DNA from: Nectonema munidae
Taxonomy: Eukaryota; Nematomorpha; Nectonematoida; Nectonematidae
NCBI GenBank assembly: GCA_030549495.1
Contig: JAUIRK010001034.1
Span: 310,001-374,000 of the forward strand
Direction: 5' to 3'
DNA: 64,000 nucleotides
A model generated the notes under the pieces. The model had not been told where the DNA came from. It did no database searches and saw nothing but the letters and a program-made list of their open reading frames with translations. Both the position numbers and the translations under genes were made by a program. Below are positions 47,476 through 58,600 of the stretch, in pieces (the stretch's first letter is position 1; the number at the start of each line of letters is the position of its first letter).

Positions 47476-49103
47476 ATTTCTGGATAATTTATTTTAAATT
47501 TACCTTCGTGTCATACCCATGATCGACTTACATTAAAAGATATACGGTAATTAACAAAAACGATATCAAATTCAGAAATACTTAAATTTACAAAACTTCA
47601 AAAAATGCTTAGATGATTACAAAGAGGTATTATATCTTTCCAATATTTTTCTTGCAGATGTTCAATACAACTACTAATATACAATCTACTAAATAAATAA
47701 AAATTGAGCTGAACATGAACAAAAATCGTTGACCATGGATGAAAAAAAGTTTTATTCTATTTAAATTATGGTTTTTAAAAAATCAATATAAAATAACAAA
47801 AATTGAAGAATATTGAATACAGGGTTTATCTCTATTTTCTGTAATGAAATCTTGGAAAACATTTTGCTTTTAGTTGATGCTTCATTTAATGATATCGCAA
47901 TTAATAATGACTTTGCCAAATAAAAAATCTCCTATACAGCAAAGAAAGAGTTTGCCAACGATTTATCGTAACTTTTATTTGAAGAAGCCATTAGATTAGA
48001 TTAGTTGATCATTTTTGAAGGAATCAGCGTTGAAAACGAAATAAAAAAAGAAACATGAATGTTTCTCTAGATCTTTTTTTTTCTGAAGGCGGTTTTTTGC
48101 GGGAACTGTTCAGGATTCATCTTTCCTTTCTAAATCACCTTAATAATTTTTAAAAATATTTTTAAATTTTCCTAATGGATCATCAAAATAACTATGTTTA
48201 TTAAAAATAATAACCAGTATAAAAGAAAAAAGAGCATGATAGAGAAGGACTGAACTTATCAATATATTTAAATACTGGTCGCGCTTCTTGGTCATCAAAC
48301 ATGACATTTTTATTTGAAAGGTAGAGTGGTAGTTATGTCGTTACCTGTAATAAACAATCGTGCAAAGCGGATTGTAGTATTGGTAAAAGAAATAAGCAAA
48401 AAAAATAACGATTTCAGTTTTTGACACAAAATGCTTTAAAACATCACAAGAACTATCTGTTAAGAGTATGAACTATAATTAAGAGCACAAAATAAAGACT
48501 ACCAAGTCGTTGCAATTATTTTTTAATTAATTAGTTGATCTTGATTAGTTGGTTTATTGCAAGTTGACTGTGAACCATCTGTTATCTCTTTAAATCGTTA
48601 TGAAAAAAAACATTTTTATGCTTCGTAATAAATTTATCAACACTATATTCTTATATGACATTTTATATTTATTTTTTAGTGATAAAATTCATTGAATACA
48701 ATAAATATTGACAATTACTCAGTCCAGGAAACATAATTATTTTTTTTAAATATGGAATTGTTTTAAGGTGTGCATTTGAAAAAATTAACAATTTTATTTT
48801 TTTCATATTTAACAAGGCACACCCTCAACTGATCAAAAGATCATACCAGGGATGCTGATCAAATTTTAAATTATCGTGCAACAAGAAAAATGAGCTTGAC
48901 ATATTGTCGGAAAAAAATTATTTATGTTTATATAAAAACATAATAAGGTTAAATCGTACACATTTTTAAAGTTAAGTTTAAATGAAGCATATTTCAATTT
49001 TTGTATATAAAACAGTATTCAGAAGATTGATTAAAGTTTTTGCTATTATCATGAAAAAAATATCCTGGGTACTTGTCAATGGCTAGAAAATATTCCCATG
49101 TCA

Positions 49104-49170
49104 TGAGTAAGGTTGGTTAGGTACTGGGTTTAGATAACTCAAGGTCTTGGGTTCGATCACGCATCAAGCC
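49104..49170 (+). repeat. tRNA-like segment, possible SINE head
   Basis: GGTTCGATCAC (49150-49160) resembles a pol III B box. About 30 bases before it, TGGGT and ACTCA can pair as a five-base anticodon stem around a seven-base loop (TTAGATA). The T-stem does not pair well, so a working tRNA is unlikely; a tRNA-derived SINE or pseudogene is the better reading. Confidence 0.35.
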
Positions 49171-49356
49171 TACTTTCTCATAGTTTGATACAAGCGGCGC
49201 AATTGTACCTTCTCGATGAAAACACCCCACGATACCTATACCTTTACCCTTAAATTATATGAATTAAAAAATCTTAAACATGACTGCAATGAATTTATTA
49301 TGACAATAAAATGACAACACTTTTATTGCATGAAAGAGAAAAATTACATTATTTTA

Positions 49357-49362
49357 TTTATT
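49357..49362 (-). terminator. Polyadenylation signal of GOGAT
   Basis: AATAAA on the minus strand, about 110 bases after the stop codon at 49468. A second overlapping copy lies at 49353-49358. This predicts a short 3' untranslated region. Confidence 0.6.
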
Positions 49363-49467
49363 CTTAAAACACCAAAATTTGTATTGACAATATTATGTCA
49401 GATAAAAAAATTGACTAATTTTGTTCACACACAACTTTGAAAAGATTGAGCATTGAGAGGAAGAGTT

Positions 49468-49628
49468 TCACATATGACCGAAATCTTTGATGACGTTATG
49501 AGGAGTGTGCACAATGCCCCCCTGGTTAGCCAGAGAGGTGTGGCCCATTAGATCCAAGTCGATTTGCCGAGCAGCTTGTCTGCCTTCATTGATTGCCCAC
49601 ACAACGAGAGACTGGCCCCGGTGACAGT
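49468..49628 (-). CDS. GOGAT exon 10 (last visible), C-terminus
   Basis: Starts after TTTTAAG at 49629 with two bases that complete the Asp of AAGD. It encodes [20 protein letters not shown] and a tail ending DFGHM with a TGA stop. The first 53 bases are duplicated in inverted orientation at 45433-45485. Confidence 0.95.
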
Positions 49629-52600
49629 CTTAAAATGAAAGTTAGCAAAGTAAGAAAACAGGTAAGGCATTTTTGTAGTCTTTGTAGAAAAGTTCTTTTT
49701 GTTCTGCGGTAGACAAGAATCTTTGCAAAAATTAACAAGAATCTGTTGATATTCACAATTTAATATATTTTAATTATAAAAACTTTATAATTCACGTTAT
49801 TTTTAACTTTAGTTTGTCTCATTTTACGTTTTTCATGTCTCCATTGTGTGAAAACTTTATTTTTAAACTTCATAAAACAAAAATGAATAATAACGAAAAG
49901 TATAAATGAAGTGATGAGTATTTTTCTAGAGAATTTACGTTATGTTTAATCAACAAGCAAAACCACGTGTTCGCTTGACATTTGAGAAAAAATTGAATTG
50001 AATTTAAAAAGTTCAAAAAAATATACAAAATAGTATATATTAAAAGTCAAGCTAAGGCGTGTTTAATGCGACAACAATAATAAATTACCTCCAGCAGCGT
50101 AAACTTTTGGAATGTTTGTTTGATACATATTGGGGTTGGTGGCAATATTAGTTCTAACGTCTAATTCTATTTCCAGGTCTTTCAAAAACTTCTTTTCAGG
50201 ACCTAGGAATCCCATTGCTAACAACACCATGTCACAATCGTAAATCTTTTCACTATTTTCCAATTCTTTCATTTTCCAACTTCCATTTGCATCTTTTTGC
50301 CAGTCAACTTTTACGGTTAAAACTCCGGATATGTGACCAGGATTTTCAGTAGACTCAATAAATTTCTACAATTTGAACAAATATAAAATCACCTGGAAAG
50401 GAAATTATGAGTTTATTAGGGTCCGCTGTTGTTTAAAAATTTCAAATTCATTCTTACTCTTTTAGGGGTCGTTCATTATTATTTATAAAACTATATGCAA
50501 AATTTAAAAATAAAATATAAAATACGTATAGCAGGTTGCTCGTTCGTTTGAGGGGATTATTGGTTCCCTATTCATTTCTCCTTTCCCTTGAAATATAGGC
50601 ATCATTATATGCTCGAAACCTATGGTCTTAAATTGGGTTATTTTCGCCTACCAATTTTATTCTCTTTATCATCTTGAATGGCATGCCGTAGTTCATTAGG
50701 CATAAGCATCTTGATGCGTGTGAAGTTTTCTCTACTCTACATTCTCATTGGATTTCCTTCTTTTTGCAAGCTGCATGGCATCTTGATGTCTGCGAAGTTG
50801 TGTCTCAATATTCTCATTCGCTGTCGTTGGCGTTTGGATAGCCACATTATCCAGTCTTCGCTTCTCGATTTGCTCGAAAGATAGGTCATCAATTAGGGCG
50901 AATAAAGTCAATAAAGTCAATTTTTTATTTTGTTTTTTAGTTTGTTAGAAACAATTATTTATTATATATTTACTTAATTTTCGATTATTTTTAAAAAATT
51001 TTAAGGTCAATAAAGTAAATTTTTTTTCTTTTAAAAGTCAATAATTTTTTTTATGTCAATTTTTTTACAAACCTTTTTGCTCAAGTGTTTCTCCAATTAT
51101 TACAAGATGGGCAAGCTGGCTGAACGCTGCTTCTTACTATTGCGATCACTTACCAAAAATAAAAGAAATTGTAAATTTTTTTGAATGCAAAAATGGAATT
51201 TTGGTTAAGAAAGAGAAAGCATCAGTTGTTTAAAATTACACAAACAACTGTTTAACATAAAAGAAAACCATATTCAGTTAGGGCAGTTTGTTGAGTCAAC
51301 TTCTTTTGGCATAAAAGATGAAGCAAGACTTTTTTACTCTATCAAGTTTGATCACGATGATTGTGGAATTAAAAATTATTTGAATAAAAGGTTTGAAAAG
51401 AACGATAAAGATATAGAATTGAAAAAGCTAAACATTTCTCCCAGTACTTATGCAGAGTTACAAAATTGTCAAGCTACAACTTGTCGTGTAAAGATCATTT
51501 TCGATGTTAAAAAAGCTTCTAGCAAAAGATACAAATTTTTCTTCTAATATATTAAATTATTTCCTTGTGTATTTCAATTTTTCTAAATAAAAAAGCTTTT
51601 AATAATTTTTAAGTGAATTTTTTAACAAATAAAGTCAATATTTTGAAGTATAAGGGTCAATAACTTTGAAGTTTTTAAGTTAAATTTTGTTCTTTTTATT
51701 ATTTATAGAAGAAAAAGAGGCCTTAAATGATTTAAAAAGTACTAAAAATCAGGGTTGCGATGGCTGAGCCGCTCAATTTTTCTACATGGAACCGGAGCCG
51801 TAAAAATTTAAATACGCCTCCACTAACTGGCTCCGCATGATTCAACCACTCACATTTCAATGACGTTTTTTAGATGAAAGCTAGCGCAAATGTTAATTTC
51901 AAGCAAAACGCGTTTATTCTCTAATCCTAACTGTTTTCTTGGTTATTTTTTATTAAATTTTTTAAAAATATACACTTAACTATAGGAGCGTGTTGGAACT
52001 CACACCGGAGCTAAAAAACATAACTCCGGAGCAAGAAAATTTTCTTCGTGGCTCCGACACTCTGTTAAAGACGCTATCAGGCTTCAGTTCTTTTTTGCAA
52101 GTTAAAAAAACTTTTTTTTGAAAAAGTCAATATTTTTTGAGTTATTAGGTCAATTTTTGTTCGCCCTGTTATCATATCATTGTTTCCCTCATTCGTTTCT
52201 CCTTTCCCTCCAAATACAGGTATCATTGGTTTGTCCTTTTGAAGATGGTTTTTTTGCCTAAGAAGTTTGGTCTCCTCAAAATTCTCATTGGCACGCGTTA
52301 CTTCTTTACACATAGCATGTTCTTCCCTACTAAATTCTGTATTTAACATTCTCACTGGCACTACATGCCTCTTGGATAGCTCTATTTTTTAGTCTTTGCA
52401 TCTCAACCACCTATACAATTTCATTCTAAAAAAATTCTGTATGTGCGATGAGACGATTAGAGTTAGGTATAACGTTATGGTTTAACACTTAATGATATCG
52501 TTTTTTTGTGTTGTGATGAGTTAATTTATTTTATTTATTTCAAATAAACTATAGAAGCAAAAAATATAAACGAAACTTGACATTTATTCTAGTTTTATGT

Positions 52601-55600
52601 TTTCGTAACGTAAAAATGTATTTTGATAAAATTTATAAAATCATGCAGCAAAAAATGAAGCGTAGTTTACCTTTGTTAGAATGCCATAAACTCTAGGATC
52701 TCGTCCCTGTTTGATAATCGATTCTTCATGACCGTAATCAACCTTGAATACCTTGGGCCACTCCGGCCAAGGGTTGTCACTTGATCGCTGGACTGGTGGC
52801 TTCGGTAGTATTTCGAATGTTGTTATATCTTTAGCATCCTTAAAACAAAGGATGTTCAAATGGGAAAAATAATGAAGACATCTTACTTGTCTAAGAGAAG
52901 TGGCAATACAATCAACACCAGTGTCACCGCCACCAATAACTACAACTTTCTTATCCTTGGCTAAAAGAGAGTTGTATTCTGGAGGTTTAAATAACATTTG
53001 CGACTGTTGCCAATTTTTCAAAAATTCCATCGCGAAATGAACGCCTTTCAAATCTTTTCCTTTAAGAAAATGCATGCTTTGAAGTGAATTGAATTATGGT
53101 AAATTTGACAATCAAGTATATAAAAATAATATTGAAGTAATAAAGTAATTTAGGTTCAAGAATTGAAACCAAACTGAAAAAATTAGCGAGAATAGGTTAA
53201 TGCTTGAAACATGTGAGAAATTGAAAAATATTGGAAAAATGAAGAGAGAAGAAATAAAAATTTTTCATACACATGAGAGAAAACAAAATAAATTTATATA
53301 GTGGAAAAAGGATTAAAAACAAAATATATAAAATATTAAAGAGAGAGGATTTGTTTTTATGAAATAAAAGTTGTGATACGTAACGTTCCTGGTGAGAAAA
53401 TTTCCAAAAAATATACTCACGCCCTTCTGCACACTCAATATAAAAGATGTGGTGTTTGTTACAAGTAGTATTTTACCTGGGATGTTCAGGCCACGAGGAG
53501 AGGTTGAGCCGGTAGCAACGAGTAATGCGTCAGATTGTCCAAGTATACACTTGGCTGAAATGGTGTCACCAACTTCCACACCAGTTTTGAACACCACTCC
53601 CTCCTGCCGCAACAAATTAATGCGCCTTTGAACGATTTCTTTGCTCAGCTTCATGCTTGGAATGCCATATTGCAACAAGCCTCCGGCGTAATCACTCCTT
53701 TCATACACAGTAACGCGGTGACCTGCCTAAGGAATGAAATAGAGCCAGAAGATTATCACGTTCCCATTTGATGTCAGAAATATTCACTGCCGAATACAAC
53801 GAACAAACTAGCATACCTGCCACTTTTTAGAGTCATCGAACCCCAATTTAAAAATGGCCATACCTCGATCTTTACAAAATATTGATCTCTAATTATCGAA
53901 TATATTTTCAAAAATTTCACCTCTTTAATTTTCTCTGCTGCAGAAATTTTGTAAAAACAAAGAACTTTTTAATTAATTGAAGGTGTGTTATGCTGGAATC
54001 TGGATCCAACAAATTAAGTCTTATTTTTAGAAAACCTTTTTCCAATGATTTTTACACCGATGTCCCTCCATTGTTATTATATCAAATCAAAGATGCAGGA
54101 AAATTTGTTATAAATAAGTATCAATTAAATACACTGGAAAATCTAGCCAAATTAATGGTGAAGCTAGTTGTGCGAGGGGCAGGTATAAATGGGGGCATAC
54201 AAGTAAATGCGGGACTGTCATGTACGAAAAAATTTCGTGGTGCGGGTGATAAATGAAAGCAATTTTTAAGCCTTATAAACTTATAGTATTAGTAAATGAA
54301 TGTGAGGTTGGTGAAGCCAGTATGGTGTGACACGCTCGCTATATGAAATAAATGAAGGGGTATTGTATATGTAGCATCACTTTGCTTGAAACTCCCGGTT
54401 TCAATTTGTTATTGTAAAAAGTTGTATCAAAATTAGTTTTTTTTCTTTTTAGAAGAATATAAGCCTGATATTATTCAAAAGGTTGTTCTTTTTCTGAATC
54501 CTAGGCAAAAAAGAATCAGGATAAAGATTATTCTTTGTTAGCGTTTTTAATGAAAAAAATTTATTACTAGTCAAAATGAAATTACCCAAAAAACGGAAGA
54601 AACGCCGTATAAATCGATTAAAGTTAATAACGTACACGCATAACCAGTTATTGAACGAAAGAAACATTAAAAAATTCCGTTAAAATTTTATTACTAAATA
54701 TTGAGATGAAATAGTTATTTTTCAACTTAGCAAATTGTTTTTTATTATAATTTGTTAATAATAAAATTAATTAAGAAAAAAATAATATAAAATTTACTTT
54801 TAATGGAGGTAATTGTGCTTTACTGTAGTTTTTCTAATTTGTTTATATTGATTTTTTGTTATTAGCAACCATATTTTTTTTAATTGCTTCTAAAATTCTC
54901 TGGATATTTACGGAAATGAGAGGATGAAGGGTGGCAGATCAGGACTCTATTTTGTATACATAATTATAATAAATAAACAAAAAAAAATGACTTTTTACAA
55001 TTTTTTCTAAACAATGCAAAAGTAATATAAAATTTTACCTTGATCAACTGTGCCGCAGCAGCTAGGCCTGAAGGTCCGCTGCCAATAATTGAAATGTACT
55101 TTCCAGTTTTGTTGTGTTGGATGTCAGGGCGGATCCAACCTTTCTCGAAAGCGTGATCAATTATGGAGCACTCGATATTTTTAATATTCACAGGCTTTTC
55201 ATTGATTCCTAAAACACAGGCCGCTTCACACGGCGCAGGACAAACGCGTCCTGTAAACTCGGGAAAATTATTTGTTTGCAACAGAGTTTCCAAAGCTTCT
55301 AGCCAATTGTCAGTAAAAACCAAGTCATTCCATTTAGGAATTATATTTCCTAGTGGACAACCAGCAAAAGATTGACAGGTTGGAACACCACAATCCATAC
55401 ACCTAAAACAAACATTAGATTTAGCATTCTAAACCTTTTTATCCAATCAAAACCTTGCTGCTTGAGTTTTGATTGTTTTTCTAACGGCTTTATAATCGTA
55501 AATTTCTTTCCAGTCATTTATTCGTTTATCAGCTGGGCGATAAAGATTGTCATGTCTTTTGTATTTTATGAAACCTCTAAATAAATTTGTTTAAATATAT

Positions 55601-58600
55601 ACATATTATGAAATAGAAAGGAGAAAATGTGCGAAAATATTTATTATAATATTTCCAGCACCAAAGTGTTAAAGTAAAAAAAATGAAAAAAAGAGGAAGA
55701 GAATGAGAGACACAGATAAGAAAGAAGAACGACTTTTAGTAAATGTGGTTCAAGGAGAGCAATATTGGAAGATGGTCGCCTCTGTACTAAAACGTGATAC
55801 ATTTAAGAATATTTTTGTGAGTATTTTTTAAACAAAAAAAGTATTAGTATTACTATTTAAAGTCATTTATTTCCCAGCATTGGAAAGATAGGCCTTTCTC
55901 AATCTCTTTATTAATTTATATTTTGAAAGAAACACTGAATACTTCAAACCAGTGGCGGATCCAAAGGAATTCGTTTTTAGTCAAATTAGAGAATGGTATT
56001 TAGGGGATAATGAAGTTTGGACATGTATTCTGGGTTAGATACATTGATGCTATTTTAGTTTTACACAGTAATTATAGCGTGTTGAATGACCTTTTTAATC
56101 TTATAAACTCTTATGATAAAAATACCAAATTCAGTTGTGAAAAATTAAAATTTGAATATCATTTTATTAAAAAATTAATGGAAGTTTGGAATTAAATTCA
56201 GTTATTTTGAATGAGAGATTTATACTATACTCCATTCTTGAATAAACCACGCGCTTTTTTCATGTTCAGGCACAGGAGATAACCCGTCAGAATTTTTAGT
56301 CACTATCTTCCCAAACGTAAAAAGGATGAAGACGTGTGACATCTCATATTTTTACTCACTATAATCAAGATACTAAAACTGTATTTAAAAAATGATACTT
56401 TTCCATTTTAAAGGTCAGTTATATTTTTTAGATACCCTAGTAACTTTACCAATATTTTCAAAAATATTAAATGCTCTTAACTATCTTTCCAAGCTTCCTA
56501 TAGGACAAATTTATCATGAAGATATTAAAATTTCTATTAACTATCCTGTTATACTTTAAATTTATACAACTGCTTTTTCAAAATTATCATTACTAAATAG
56601 ATTTTATCATTTCTGAAATATAATAAATAAAAAAATTGATTTATTTATAGAGGTTATGATATAAAATCTTTAATGTTTAAAGGACGCTTTTTATTTTCCA
56701 ACATAACTCTATCAAAATAAGGGATTTTTTAGGTTTCTGAGGAAAAAGTTAATCTTAGTTTTTAATTAACATAGGCTAATTACTGTGTTTCGCTTATTAC
56801 AAACCATGGTTTGTATTATTTTTTCTCTGAAAAAAATTGAACAAAGAAGGAGGATGCCTTGTATTTGGTTGAGAAATAAATTATTGAGTCTTAGGAATAG
56901 ATTAAAAAGAATAAATTGTAGAAGTTTATTATTAAAACTAAAAAAATGAAATAAATTTTTTCAAAAAGTGATGTTTTCATCACACTCCACGTCGTCTTCA
57001 CTGATAAGTTGTTTACGTTTGTTTAATTTTCTAAAAAATGAATTTGGCTTCTTTTAAAATGATTGCTCAAGATGCGGAACACGGTAGTTTAATTTGCAGT
57101 TAGGTCATCAATCAAAATAGTCAATATTTATTACAGAAACTCAGTTTTATTCATTTTGGCCTCCAAATCCTCAATAGTTACAAGTTTACGAATCTGAGAA
57201 CCTAAAGTATGCCTTCTTTAATCTCAAGATTACTCATTTTAGGGAAAAGCGACTTTTCTATAAATAAAGTTCACCCATTTGGTTAAAACGTCAGTTCCAA
57301 GCGCATTGGATAAGCCAGTAATGTCATTACATTAAGTGAAGTTGTTTTCCTAACCCTAATCGAATAATTGATGTAGAAAAACAGAAAGCTTTATGGTTAG
57401 ATTCCCATAAAACACCCAAAGTAAAAGTGATTTCTTTGCATATTACGTCAACCCTCTCTCTAGTATTGCTAACTTGTAGATACGAAGCGCAATAAAACCA
57501 TCAAGAAAAAAAGGGATTCTTGTTTGAAAGTGAAAATACGAAAAAGCTTGCTATAATAATGTTAAAATTTGATGAGATTCAGGGAGAAAAGACGCAGCTA
57601 ATCTATATAAAAAATGTATAGCGAAATGATGAAGAAATTCCTATTTTTCTTTTACTCATGTATAGGATGTGAATTTTTTGTATCCTGTGGATGTCAGAAT
57701 AAATTTTTTTAGTGGGTGCGGATATCATAATTGCTATTTAAGCAGATTCAAGTTTTATACTTCTTAAAAATTTAAAGAGATATTTAGATAGATTTGTTTA
57801 TGCATAATAACGATATTATTAAGACATATTTGTCATAAAAAGTCCGCTAAAGCAAAAATTAAAAAATTCCGAAAAAAAGAGTTACCTTAATTTGTCTAAT
57901 TCTTCTTCAGCGTGAAATTCTTTAACATCTGTTTTGAAATGTCCTCTAGTATCTTCGATATCTTCGACGCCAGTACTAATGTTTTCTCTGACATATGGAG
58001 TATCTAACATGTTTTCCAATATACTTTCTTGCTTTAACAAAGTAAAGTCTTAAGAAAAAATAGAGCTCGATATAAAAAGGGCAGTTGGAAAATAAGATAA
58101 CAAAAGAGCAGTTGTAATATTAAAAATATTAAGAAAAACGAAATGTCATGTTATAAATGATAAAAAGAATGCCTTTGTTTCATGCTTGTATGTAATATTG
58201 CTTTAAAATATATTATAGAAGTAATTCTATATACCAAAATAGCAAGTTGTTGATACAAATGTCGATATTTTAGGAACATGAAAGTTAAATTGTTCATTGG
58301 AAACTGAATTTCAGGAATTTATATTTTTGCACCGACCTTCAATATATTCAATAAAAATAATTGATTTTAAGGTAACTTTTAAAAATACTTGTGCATTTAA
58401 AGTACACCGGAAAGAAAATCTGATAGACAACTTGTTGGTTTTGTCGATAAGGCTAAACTTTAGCAATAAATATAACCTAGTCTGATGAATTTTGCATAAA
58501 AAAATATGATGCTCTAAATATTCTTGCATTCTTCAAATATCGGATTATATACGTGTAATCAAGGGTATTTCAAGAACTGAGACCGATATTTTTGTTTTTG

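Larger units (their letters stand above)
46900..49356. other. Gene-free AT-rich stretch downstream of GOGAT
   Basis: No gene recognised. It contains the coiled-coil minisatellite relic at 47387-47460 and the tRNA-like segment at 49104-49170. Confidence 0.5.

Noticed and set aside
49081-49180. Functional tRNA gene
   Set aside because: The T-stem does not pair and no acceptor stem could be built; only a tRNA-derived repeat is plausible.
53392-53631. Plus-strand 79-residue frame
   Set aside because: Antisense of GOGAT exon 6; no separate evidence.
53990-54256. Plus-strand 88-residue frame in GOGAT intron
   Set aside because: Reads somewhat protein-like but shows no recognisable motif, and no neighbouring fragments extend it.
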